A stretch of 32,433 bases of DNA, from assembly GCF_015493435.1 (NCBI RefSeq), contig NZ_WGDD01000011.1, forward strand, positions 1 through 32,433. The letters are read 5' to 3'. Below the pieces are notes generated by a model. That model had not been told where the DNA came from. It ran no database searches and saw only the letters and a program-made list of their open reading frames with translations. Origin of the DNA: Sulfurovum sp. (GTDB lineage: Bacteria; Campylobacterota; Campylobacteria; Campylobacterales; Sulfurovaceae). Position numbers and translations under genes: made by a program. Positions 8,359 through 15,638 of this stretch are shown here, in pieces; within the stretch, counting starts at the first letter, position 1; each line of letters starts with the position of its first letter.

Positions 8359-9600
8359 CTACATCTGGTAAAACATAACCATACTCAAACCGACGGTAAC
8401 AAGAAATGCAAAGCCCGAGAAAAAGTTGTTGAATTTTGAGTTGGTGTATTGTCCCATGATCTTCTTGTTATTGGAGATCATCAGTGTAATGACTATGAGA
8501 AGCGGGATCAGCATGCCGTCAAGCACCTGAGAATAGTACAGTGCATCTACCGCACTGATCTGCGGTACAAGATCGATAACATTCCCGAAGATCAATGCAC
8601 CTACAAAAACAAAATAAAAACCCTTGGCATCACTGACTTTGTTTTCCATTCCCTCACGCCATCCGAATGTGTCGGCAACGGCATACGCGGTAGAACCTGC
8701 AAGTACGGGTATTGCCAGCAGTCCGGAAATAATAATACCAAAACTGAAAAGCAGAAAGGCATACTGACCGCTGACAGGTTCAAGTGCCTGTGCCAGTGTA
8801 GAGACATCCTGGATATTGGCGCCGCTTCCATAGAGTATTACTGCTCCCGTAATGATCATGCAGTATGCCAGCAGATTGGAATAAACCATACCTACGACCG
8901 TGTCAAAACTGACATCATCGGCCTGCACGACACTCTTTTTTTCCTCTTTCTCCTCTGCTGCCTGCCAGAAAACCAGATAGGGAGAGATCGTCGTACCCAG
9001 CATCCCGAGGGCGGCAATGATCCAGGCAGAACTGCTTTGGATATGCGGAATGAACGTATTGGCCAGCACTTTGACAATATCGGGCTTTGCCATAATGGCA
9101 GAGATGACATAGACAACAAGCACTGCTGTCAGCGAGATCAATACATTTCTAATGGTTTTATACTGTCCGAAAAGGACTAGGTAGAGGATCAACGCAGTGA
9201 CAGGAACGAGAAAATAAATGGTCTGGTATCCGGTAAGGACATGAAAGATCTCTGCAATGCCGTTCATATCCGCTCCAATGGTCAGGATATTGGCAACGGC
9301 GAGTACCATGATCATCAGTATGGAGAGTTTTTTGGAGTAGAATGCCGTCGTGATCTCAGGAAGGCTTTTCCCTGTTACGATCGCGATCTGCGCCACCGTG
9401 TTCTGAATGGCGATCATCATCGGTGTGGAAAGCAGCAGAAGCCACAGTTGTGAGAATCCGGTCGTCGCGCCTACTACCGTATAAGTCACAATACCCGCCG
9501 GGTCATCCCCGGCACCTCCGGTAATCAGCCCGGGGCCAAGTTTCTTGATGCGGGAGCGGTTCTTTGCTATTTGTCTACGTATCATTTCCCTTAGGGGCAT
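8359..9600 (-). CDS. Nramp-family divalent metal transporter-like protein with altered metal site
   Basis: This 413-residue protein has about 11 membrane spans and clear Nramp-superfamily architecture: an LGPGLITGGAGDDPAG start (residues 21-36) and a GTTISPY segment in the sixth span (202-208). In canonical Nramps the first-span motif is DPGN, with Asp and Asn binding the metal, and the sixth-span motif is of the type ATVMPH, with Met binding it. Here the first motif reads DPAG (33-36) and the second ISPY, so both the Asn and the Met ligands appear replaced (Gly36, Ser206). The Asp is retained. It may therefore carry Mg2+ or another ion, or use a different coupling. AGGAG precedes the ATG by 7 nt. 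It sits between marC and the antiporter. Confidence 0.82.
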   Translation of the reverse strand: MPLREMIRRQIAKNRSRIKKLGPGLITGGAGDDPAGIVTYTVVGATTGFSQLWLLLLSTPMMIAIQNTVAQIAIVTGKSLPEITTAFYSKKLSILMIMVLAVANILTIGADMNGIAEIFHVLTGYQTIYFLVPVTALILYLVLFGQYKTIRNVLISLTAVLVVYVISAIMAKPDIVKVLANTFIPHIQSSSAWIIAALGMLGTTISPYLVFWQAAEEKEEKKSVVQADDVSFDTVVGMVYSNLLAYCMIITGAVILYGSGANIQDVSTLAQALEPVSGQYAFLLFSFGIIISGLLAIPVLAGSTAYAVADTFGWREGMENKVSDAKGFYFVFVGALIFGNVIDLVPQISAVDALYYSQVLDGMLIPLLIVITLMISNNKKIMGQYTNSKFNNFFSGFAFLVTVGLSMVMFYQM

Positions 9601-9654
9601 TTCTCTTCTCCTCTGAAGTATTGTGTACCTGTATCAGGCCCGTTTATCGGCATT

Positions 9655-10299
9655 TTACTGCCCCCACAGCCCTTTGATACCGCCAATAAGGAACTGCGCG
9701 GCGATCGCCCCTACTACCAGGCCCATGATCCGCGTCAGGATCTTCATACCCGTGATACCGAGCACTTTATGGATAGCCCCGGCATATCGAAGTGTAAAGA
9801 AAATGGTGATCGCTGCAATCAGCAGGGAGATACTTACGATACTGTAACTCACGAGGTGGGAGTACTCACCGGAGATATTGTTATTGAGCACGATGATGGT
9901 CGCGATGACTCCCGGCCCGAATAAAATAGGAATCCCGATAGGCACGATGGAGACATCCTCTTTTTCCTCTGCTTCATCATGTTCTGCCTGGGTATGTCTC
10001 GATTTGCTGGACTGTCCATACGCCATATTGATGGCGATCAGCATCAGGATCACCCCGCCGATCACTTTGATCGACATGACATTGATACCAAAAATCTTGA
10101 AAATGAATTCACCGCCGAACAGGGTGACCAGGGAAGCAATAAAGACTGTCATAGTAGCCTTGAAGGCTACCGAACGCATAGTCGATGGGGTGGTATTGTC
10201 CACCATAGTGACCATAATGCTGGCAGCAGCGATCGGGTTTAAAATAGTAATGAGTCCGATGGTGTCGTGCAGTACCAGTGACAAATAAGTCTGTATCAT
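9655..10299 (-). CDS. MarC-family integral membrane protein
   Basis: This 214-residue membrane protein of the MarC (UPF0056) family has six predicted spans in two halves. Each half carries a family motif: LNPIAAA near residues 20-26 and IPILFGPGVIATI near 123-135. A hydrophilic loop rich in Glu and His (about 97-115) joins the halves. Despite the name, the family is no longer thought to set multiple antibiotic resistance, and its substrate is unknown. AAGGTATACCT precedes the ATG. It starts 11 nt after crcB in the same orientation and precedes the Nramp-like gene by 54 nt, so it is probably co-transcribed with other ion-handling genes. Confidence 0.88.
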   Translation of the reverse strand: MIQTYLSLVLHDTIGLITILNPIAAASIMVTMVDNTTPSTMRSVAFKATMTVFIASLVTLFGGEFIFKIFGINVMSIKVIGGVILMLIAINMAYGQSSKSRHTQAEHDEAEEKEDVSIVPIGIPILFGPGVIATIIVLNNNISGEYSHLVSYSIVSISLLIAAITIFFTLRYAGAIHKVLGITGMKILTRIMGLVVGAIAAQFLIGGIKGLWGQ

Positions 10300-10310
10300 A
10301 GGTATACCTT

Positions 10311-10691
10311 TTAACCGTATAAGCGTCTAAAAAGCATCATTCCCAGCAGTGTCGCAACCACACACAAAAAGACATTCAGAGTGATGTTCATCGTCACACG
10401 GCCCCACAGTCCGCCCTGAAGCATCGTAACAGTTTCGAGCGAAAATGTGGAAAAGGTTGTCAACGCACCGAGCATTCCGGTGATCACCAGTGCTTTCTGC
10501 TGCGGAGCAACGACCGATTCAAAATAAAGTGCCATAAAACCGATAATAAAACTGCCCAGTACGTTCACACTCAATGTACCTACAGGAAAGAGTGCCGGTG
10601 AAAGTTTCTGAACCCAGCCGCTGATCAGAAAACGCAAAATCGCTCCCACAAAACCGCCTGTACCTACGGCAAGCAACAAAAGAGGCTGCAT
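10311..10691 (-). CDS. crcB: Fluoride channel CrcB/Fluc
   Basis: This 126-residue protein has four membrane spans, the usual length of a Fluc subunit (these work as antiparallel dimers exporting F-). Visible hallmarks are GGFVGAILRF at residues 12-21, the NVLGSFIIG segment with Asn43, and the GALTTFSTFS stretch (75-84) with the conserved phenylalanines of the pore (Phe80, Phe83). Its ATG overlaps the stop codon of the upstream DUF190 gene by one base (TAATG), indicating translational coupling. A longer ORF in another frame, starting at 10704, is a shadow. No fluoride riboswitch sequence is recognisable upstream of the pair. Confidence 0.94.
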   Translation of the reverse strand: MQPLLLLAVGTGGFVGAILRFLISGWVQKLSPALFPVGTLSVNVLGSFIIGFMALYFESVVAPQQKALVITGMLGALTTFSTFSLETVTMLQGGLWGRVTMNITLNVFLCVVATLLGMMLFRRLYG

Positions 10692-11041
10692 TACGCTTCT
10701 CCAAATTTGGGATGGTGGTACTGAAGCACTTCAGTATCGCTCATGGTCACAAGCCCCTCGTCTATCATCTTCCCTGCTTCATCGAGAAAAGCTCTTATGT
10801 GTTCTTCCGTATCGATGATGGTAATGACCAACGGTACTTTTTGTCTGAGTACCCAGACATTGAAACTGTGTATCTCCGAATGCACACCGAGCCCGGCAAC
10901 TGCTTTCATGACGGTTGCTCCGGAAATTCCGCTCTCTTTTGCCCGTGCCAGAAGTGCTTCAAAAAGCGGCTTGCTTTCAAAAGTATCTTCATTGCTGATA
11001 TAGATCTTCAACTCTTTACGTTTTCCCAGATAACGCTGCAT
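10691..11041 (-). CDS. DUF190 PII-like protein
   Basis: This 116-residue soluble protein has a DUF190 pattern: a KELKIYISNED start, an ARAKESGISGATVMKAVAGLG helix-turn, a VWVLRQKVPLVITIIDTEE strand and a C-terminal helix. The family adopts a PII-like ferredoxin fold and often sits next to crcB, as here, where the two reading frames share one base. I infer that it is a sensor or regulatory partner of the fluoride channel, but no ligand is established. The ATG is preceded by AAAAAGGAAACAT. It follows the mscS gene by 52 nt. No acidic T-loop residues typical of signal-transducing PII can be assigned. Confidence 0.88.
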   Translation of the reverse strand: MQRYLGKRKELKIYISNEDTFESKPLFEALLARAKESGISGATVMKAVAGLGVHSEIHSFNVWVLRQKVPLVITIIDTEEHIRAFLDEAGKMIDEGLVTMSDTEVLQYHHPKFGEA

Positions 11042-11093
11042 ATGTTTCCTTTTTACAGATTTGGTATTTCTTTTATTGGTTTAAGAGATTATA

Positions 11094-12929
11094 CTACGTT
11101 CTCTCTTTGGGCATGTATTGGCGTTCAGTCACAAAGGAGACACCTTCGTCAACGGAGCGGATATGCAGATCCCTCTGAGGGAAAGGAATCTCAATATTGT
11201 TTTCATACAGTACCTTGTAGATCAAAACTAAAAACTCAGATTTTGTCCGTTTGGGTCTGCGCATTTTTGCACCTTCTATCCATACCAAAAGTTCAAAATC
11301 AACGCTGCTGTCGCCCATTCCTGTCATAATGACACGGTTTCTTTTATCGGGAGCATCATGTATCTCATTCCTGTATTCACTCTCCATTACCGCTTTCATC
11401 ACGATATCCATCACTTGCTGCGGGTCAGTTCCGTACTTGACACCAAAGGGTATGAAAAAGCGGCGAAGGTTGTCCCGCATGGTCCAGTTGACGACATTGC
11501 TCTCTATAAAACGCTGGTTTGGCACGATAATATCTATATTGTCATTGGTATTGATGGTGGTCGAACGCATTCTGATATCGGTAATATAGCCTTTGAGCGT
11601 ATCGTCAAGTTCAACATAATCACCTATTTTGACACTGCGTTCAAACATAAGAATAAGCCCGGAAACAAGATTTGAGACAATGTTTTTCAATCCAAACCCT
11701 ATACCTACCGAAAGGGCGCCGGCTACAAGGGCGAGCGAAGAGAGTTTGATCCCGAGTACATTCAGTACCATGAAAAAGGCGATCAGAAGAATAATATAAT
11801 AACCGATATTCGCCAGGATCGTACGGGTAGAAGTCGTAAGAGAATGTCTGTTCAGACTCAAGTCCTGAATTCTGCCTTTGTAAAATGAACCGATAAGAAA
11901 TCCCGCTACGAGAATGATCAAAGCCCAAAACAGTTTAAAAACGCTTATCGGTGTTTTGTTGATCATAAAAATGGGACGATTGACAAGGTCCCAGCTCTGT
12001 TGAAAGATATCTTTAAGCTCCTGTATTCCTGAGCCTTCAAATGTTTCAATCTGTCCCAAATAGTGTTTCTCCATAGATTCAAGCAGGGCCATAACTGCTT
12101 TGGCAGAAACAGAAAGTTCGGGAGTACTGCGAAGCAAGGCTTTTATGGTTTTGGCCAGAGCAAATACCTGGTGTTCTTTCCTTTTGAGGGCATGAGAGAA
12201 AAGCAGAAACTCATAGCTCGCTGTTTCTTTGACTGTCTGGGCATAAAGTTTTTGTATTTTTTGTATTTTTTTATCTATAATAAAAGTATCTGTCTTGTCG
12301 TTTACCAGCTCTGTCTGCTCTTTGTCGATCTGCAGTCTGTTTAGATCAAGATGCAGTTTCTGTACAAGTGCCTGTTTGGTACTGAGCATTTTACCGGCAG
12401 CTGCACTGTCAATGGAGATCTGTTCCAGAGACAGTGTCAGTATCTTCGAAATCTTTTGCATTTGCTGATGCTGTATATCCATTTCCTTGTTATATAACAG
12501 TGTATTGTGATGATAAAGTGCATCTTGAAGCTGATAGGAAAGCAGTTTGGGATCATTTTGGTCCAGTTTGTATATTTCGGATTCTACGGTTTTGATTTTT
12601 TGGCGGCTGTTCTTCAGTTGACGCCTGAGATGTTCATTGTGTATCGCTATGTCAATGTAGGCAGCAAAAAGTATACGGTAGTCATTACTGTTCTTCGGCA
12701 TACGCAGTGCAATAGTCGGCATATGCTTCTGCGGCTGTCTCAGAAGTATCTCCAGCAGCGATTTTTCCAATGCCGTTTCAGAGGTAACATTTTTTTCCTG
12801 CTCCAGGGACAAAAGCAGTTTTTTGTATACCGTTTTGTCCGCGTACTCCAAAGTAGTATTCATATCTGCAGCCTGGCTGCTAAGCAGAAAAAGACACATA
12901 AAGGAAACAAGGAAAAATACAGTTTTCAA
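11094..12929 (-). CDS. MscS-family mechanosensitive channel with long periplasmic coiled-coil domain
   Basis: This 611-residue protein has an N-terminal signal peptide (ending near SSQA, residue 20) and a helical, probably coiled-coil region of about 300 residues expected in the periplasm. Three transmembrane helices follow, between about residues 325 and 430. The last contains the glycine/alanine-rich pore pattern (VAGALSVGIGFGLKNIVSNLVSG), followed by the MscS beta domain (FERSVKIGDYVEL, PNQRFIESNVVNW) and a C-terminal FPQRDLH near 583-589. It resembles the larger MscS homologues such as MscK/YbiO rather than the 286-residue E. coli MscS. The likely role is release of osmolytes on hypo-osmotic shock. 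The start is TTG at 12929 with GGAG 8 nt upstream. The first downstream in-frame ATG would cut into the signal peptide. Confidence 0.9.
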   Translation of the reverse strand: MKTVFFLVSFMCLFLLSSQAADMNTTLEYADKTVYKKLLLSLEQEKNVTSETALEKSLLEILLRQPQKHMPTIALRMPKNSNDYRILFAAYIDIAIHNEHLRRQLKNSRQKIKTVESEIYKLDQNDPKLLSYQLQDALYHHNTLLYNKEMDIQHQQMQKISKILTLSLEQISIDSAAAGKMLSTKQALVQKLHLDLNRLQIDKEQTELVNDKTDTFIIDKKIQKIQKLYAQTVKETASYEFLLFSHALKRKEHQVFALAKTIKALLRSTPELSVSAKAVMALLESMEKHYLGQIETFEGSGIQELKDIFQQSWDLVNRPIFMINKTPISVFKLFWALIILVAGFLIGSFYKGRIQDLSLNRHSLTTSTRTILANIGYYIILLIAFFMVLNVLGIKLSSLALVAGALSVGIGFGLKNIVSNLVSGLILMFERSVKIGDYVELDDTLKGYITDIRMRSTTINTNDNIDIIVPNQRFIESNVVNWTMRDNLRRFFIPFGVKYGTDPQQVMDIVMKAVMESEYRNEIHDAPDKRNRVIMTGMGDSSVDFELLVWIEGAKMRRPKRTKSEFLVLIYKVLYENNIEIPFPQRDLHIRSVDEGVSFVTERQYMPKERT

Positions 12930-13194
12930 AATCCGGACTCCTTATTTCAAGATTTATGTCTATCCTCACAAAGCTTGTAACAATCTTATCGAATTTATGA
13001 TAAAACAGAATTGATTGCAGTAAAACCAATATCATTATTTTCAGAATTTGGCGGGGAATGCATTGTTTTATGATTTTAGCAGCATTGATGCAGAAGAATA
13101 ATTCCAAACATTGCTAAAAAGCGACAAGTACCTCTTTTAAAATAAGGGTACCGTCTTGGCAGTCTACCCATTATCGGGCAGGAAGGATGTGTTC
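12930..13194. other. Intergenic region between lipoprotein gene and mscS
   Basis: No convincing gene lies in these 265 bases, which are AT-rich. A 75-codon minus-strand frame (12880-13107) overlaps the mscS start, has no family resemblance and no good ribosome binding site, and I do not accept it. The stretch should hold the mscS promoter, but no single -10/-35 pair stands out. The lipoprotein terminator candidate lies at its upper end. Confidence 0.5.
13136..13169 (-). terminator. Weak candidate terminator after lipoprotein gene
   Basis: Read on the minus strand, GGGTA (13169-13165) and TACCC (13150-13146) can pair around a 14-nt loop, with a possible inner CC/GG pair. The T-rich stretch TTATTTT follows at once. 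The stem is short, so this is only a candidate. Confidence 0.35.
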
Positions 13195-13515
13195 TTATTT
13201 GACTATTTTGTCTATCTTGTCGACCGTTTTCATTTCGGTTTTGTTCACTGTTTTTTTCTCACCGGCCTTGCCCTCTTTGTTAAAGGTTGTGTCGTCCATT
13301 TTAGTATCGAAATTTCTCTTCTCTTCTTCTTCTTCCACTTTCGCTTTTGCTGCCGGCACACCTTCTGTCAACTTTGGGTTGGCCAAAGCTTTTTGTTCTT
13401 TTTGTGCTACCGAATCAGTCAGTGCAGATTTGTTCGCCGCCTCCTGACTTTGACAAGCTGTCGTTCCCAACACAATTGCAACGAATATTGCGGATGTCAT
13501 GATACTCTTTTTCAT
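13195..13515 (-). CDS. Small putative lipoprotein, charged and low-complexity
   Basis: This is a 106-residue protein with an N-terminal signal (MKKSIMTSAIFVAIVLGTTAC). The cysteine at residue 21 sits in a lipobox-like context, although the -3 residue is Thr rather than Leu. The mature part is hydrophilic, rich in Lys, Glu and Ala, with no recognisable domain, for example KVEEEEEKR near residues 59-67 and a repetitive KTVNKTEMKTVDKIDKI tail. It could be a periplasmic or outer-membrane-attached stress lipoprotein; no function is known. The ribosome binding site AAAAGGAGAG is strong. It has its own extended -10 promoter about 100 nt upstream, and it follows the YfdX/HdeD operon on the same strand. 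Confidence 0.75.
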   Translation of the reverse strand: MKKSIMTSAIFVAIVLGTTACQSQEAANKSALTDSVAQKEQKALANPKLTEGVPAAKAKVEEEEEKRNFDTKMDDTTFNKEGKAGEKKTVNKTEMKTVDKIDKIVK

Positions 13516-13614
13516 AGATCTCTCCTTTTGGAATGGTATTTTTGGTTACACTCTGGAAACCTCTAAACTTAGTTTATACCCTCTAACGGGCACTCCTAAT
13601 TTCAGATTCCAACT

Positions 13615-13623
13615 ATTATACCA
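13615..13623 (-). promoter_or_regulatory. Extended -10 promoter for the small lipoprotein gene
   Basis: On the minus strand TGGTATAAT (13623-13615) is a perfect extended -10 element. Transcription would start near 13608, giving a leader of about 90 nt. A small inverted repeat ATTGA-N6-TCAAT (13642-13657) lies just upstream of the -10, where a regulator could bind. Confidence 0.5.
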
Positions 13624-13689
13624 TCCTTTAAACATGAGAAAATTGATTCAGGTCAATCCGTATATGGAAACAATAATCCTGTTTTTGGA

Positions 13690-13908
13690 TTACAGTATCT
13701 CTTCAAGATCATGAGCCAGTTCATCCGCTTTTGTTTTTTCACGGCTTTTGGCATGGGCCAGTGTTGCTCCCACTGCCCCGAGAAAACTCAGCACAATAAA
13801 TATCCACGGGTTGATGATATCATAGGCATAATAGTCTATCATCGCCGTCAAGGCGATGAAAAGGACAAAATAGACTGTAAAAAGTGCTATTTTATGCTTC
13901 AGTTTCAT
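13690..13908 (-). CDS. Small two-span membrane protein downstream of hdeD-like gene
   Basis: This 72-residue protein starts at MKLKHK. It has two hydrophobic spans (about residues 7-24 and 33-51) and a charged C-terminal tail, SREKTKADELAHDLEEIL. No family was recognised. I chose ATG 13908, which overlaps the upstream gene by 17 nt. A longer frame starting at TTG 13989 is possible but would add 27 residues of Lys/Gln repeats generated by an 18-bp DNA repeat that already codes for the HdeD-like tail, so it is unlikely. The ribosome binding site is weak, which suggests coupling to translation of the upstream gene. It is probably part of the YfdX-HdeD operon. Confidence 0.65.
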   Translation of the reverse strand: MKLKHKIALFTVYFVLFIALTAMIDYYAYDIINPWIFIVLSFLGAVGATLAHAKSREKTKADELAHDLEEIL

Positions 13909-14539
13909 TTTTGTTATCTTTTTCTGTTTTGTCATCTTTTTCTGTTTTGTTAGCGTCTTCTGTTTTATTCTCTTTTTCTGCCGTATCAAGGAACATACCG
14001 CCTGAAAGCAGTGCTACACCGTCAAACAGCAGACTGATACCGACAAGCAGCCCTACCATAAAGAGAGAACTGAATGGCCAGCCTATCAGAAAGATAAAAC
14101 CGAGAATCAGGGAAGTGACAGCATTGACAAGCCACATCCACCAGATCTTTTGCGGTTTGAGTGAAAAAGCAAGACCGAATCCGGCAAAGGCATCTGTGAA
14201 AAAATAGATGGCGAACAGAAGTCCCAGTGCCGCAATACCCTGCATCGGATAAAATATCATGAAGAGTGAAACGACGATCAGCACAAAACTTTTAAGCCAT
14301 CCCGCCCAGTCATTTTTATTGCTTATCCAGGTAAGCCACCCGGCAGAAATACCCGCGAACAGCATAAGGTACGCTACAAACGCTAAAGTAGTAAACGACA
14401 TAAAAGTAGGGAAAATGATCCCTACTGCACCGAGTATAATAAAAAGCGTACCGCTTATCTTTGCATATTTTCTAAAATTGTCTACCAAATTTTTATTGAT
14501 ATTCATTTCGAGACTCAAATTATTGTTCCAGTTCCACAT
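13892..14539 (-). CDS. HdeD-like membrane protein (DUF308)
   Basis: This 215-residue protein has six predicted membrane spans in the first 180 residues and the glycine-rich paired-helix pattern of DUF308/HdeD proteins (for example FIILGAVGIIFPTFM, then LLFAIYFFTDAFAGFGLA). HdeD helps E. coli survive acid at high cell density, and its biochemical role is unknown. The last 30 residues are hydrophilic repeats of the type NKTEKD, produced by an 18-bp DNA repeat, and are not part of the family fold. AAAGGAAACAGA precedes the ATG. It starts 15 nt after the YfdX gene, consistent with an acid-stress-type operon as in enterobacteria. Confidence 0.85.
   Translation of the reverse strand: MWNWNNNLSLEMNINKNLVDNFRKYAKISGTLFIILGAVGIIFPTFMSFTTLAFVAYLMLFAGISAGWLTWISNKNDWAGWLKSFVLIVVSLFMIFYPMQGIAALGLLFAIYFFTDAFAGFGLAFSLKPQKIWWMWLVNAVTSLILGFIFLIGWPFSSLFMVGLLVGISLLFDGVALLSGGMFLDTAEKENKTEDANKTEKDDKTEKDNKNETEA
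13915..13986 (-). repeat. 18-bp tandem repeat coding in two overlapping frames
   Basis: Two 18-bp units (13915-13932 and 13933-13950) differ at one base. Two more diverged units follow up to 13986. In the HdeD-like frame they code for Lys-Thr-Glu-Lys-Asp-type hexapeptides. In the overlapping frame they code for Lys/Gln/Thr repeats. The pattern is typical of replication slippage. Confidence 0.8.
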
Positions 14540-14554
14540 TCTGTTTCCTTTGGG

Positions 14555-15556
14555 TTATTTTAATGTTTTTTTCTCGTCCTGATGGACTTCTTTTTTAAAT
14601 TCGGGCGTATCCGTTTTTGCTTTTACAGACTCTTTTTTTTCAAATTTATTGACTTTTGTTTCTGCTGCTGCCTCTTGTGCCGGGTTTGGCAGGCGCATTT
14701 TTGAAATTCTTGTCCGATCAATAATTTTTTTCATGTCGACTTTCATTTTATCATACAGTTTCTCCACTTCATTCTTGCCTTTGATCTCTGCCTGGATCTT
14801 GTCAATATCACTGTTGAGCAGGGTGTAGTCTGCTTCATGTTTCTTCGTATAACCGAGGAGTTCCGCACGTTTCAATTCTTCTTTGGCCGCCTGGAGCAGT
14901 TTGCCAGCTTCCTCTTTCTTGCTTTTGTCCAGTTTGGATGCTTCAACGATGAGATCCTGTGTTGCCAGCAGCGGCGTAGGAACAATTGCTTCAAATACCA
15001 CCAGACTGTTCATTGCTTCTGCAATCGCAGCAACAGCGGCTTTTGTATCTCCTTTGTTGAGAGCATCAAGCGCTTTTTTCGTTGCCAAAGGATAAATTTT
15101 CATAGGAATGGAAATAGTCGTAATATCCAACTCGTCTTTCAACGGCGCTATCGTGTCTATGGCTATCTGTGTGTCATGCGCTTTCAGGAGCTGCTCTGCC
15201 AGTTTGATTCTGGCAGAGATCACTTTCGATGAGCCGAGGAATTCATACGCCTGGAATCTTTCATCTATAGGGATCAGGTCAAGTTCCGGGTTTACCTTGA
15301 GTGCAGCATCGAAACTTTTTGTTGCTGCTTCAAGTGCTTTTTTGGCTTCATCTTTTTTGTTTCCCTGCAATGCTTTGAGGGCCTGGAATGTATTTTGCAT
15401 ACCGGTCACGATCTCTTTGGGTGCCTGCTTGTGGTTCTTCACCTCTTGCTGCATTACATTTCGTACCAGTACTTTTTTATCTGTTTTTGCCTGAAGTGCT
15501 GTTGCCCCGAGAAGCAAACCGCATGCCAATGTTGAAAGTAAAAATCTTTTTTTCAT
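14555..15556 (-). CDS. YfdX-family periplasmic protein
   Basis: This is a 333-residue secreted protein with a signal peptide ending at LQA (residue 23). The body matches the YfdX family: an alpha-helical protein with a TFQALKALQGNKKDEAKKALEAA region, a conserved DLIPIDERFQAYEFLGS stretch near 93-109, and a DITTISIPMKIYPLATKKALDAL region near 159-181. The last 50 residues are a charged, probably disordered extension (ESVKAKTDTPEFKKEVHQDE). In E. coli yfdX belongs to an EvgA-controlled acid-response operon, and the function remains unclear (chaperone-like activity has been proposed). The adjacent HdeD-like gene supports an envelope acid or stress role by context. The ribosome binding site AAAGGATATAAA is clear. 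The 75-nt gap upstream should contain its promoter. Confidence 0.85.
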   Translation of the reverse strand: MKKRFLLSTLACGLLLGATALQAKTDKKVLVRNVMQQEVKNHKQAPKEIVTGMQNTFQALKALQGNKKDEAKKALEAATKSFDAALKVNPELDLIPIDERFQAYEFLGSSKVISARIKLAEQLLKAHDTQIAIDTIAPLKDELDITTISIPMKIYPLATKKALDALNKGDTKAAVAAIAEAMNSLVVFEAIVPTPLLATQDLIVEASKLDKSKKEEAGKLLQAAKEELKRAELLGYTKKHEADYTLLNSDIDKIQAEIKGKNEVEKLYDKMKVDMKKIIDRTRISKMRLPNPAQEAAAETKVNKFEKKESVKAKTDTPEFKKEVHQDEKKTLK

Positions 15557-15624
15557 TTTATATCCTTTAATATAGTTATTGTTTACAAATATATTGTAGT
15601 AACGCAGGTATAACCGTTATTTAA

Positions 15625-15638
15625 CAGAACTCATTCTG
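15625..15638 (-). terminator. Weak hairpin at end of DUF6629-like gene
   Basis: On the minus strand CAGAA-TGAG-TTCTG forms a perfect 5-bp stem with a 4-nt loop that contains the stop codon. It is followed by TTAAATAA, a poor T-tract. It may attenuate read-through into the yfdX operon. Confidence 0.35.

Noticed and set aside
11042-11093. Fluoride riboswitch upstream of the DUF190-crcB pair
   Set aside because: The 52-bp gap is too short, and no characteristic conserved segments of the crcB RNA motif are visible.
12880-13107. 75-codon minus-strand frame upstream of mscS
   Set aside because: It overlaps the mscS start in another frame, has no good ribosome binding site and no recognisable pattern.
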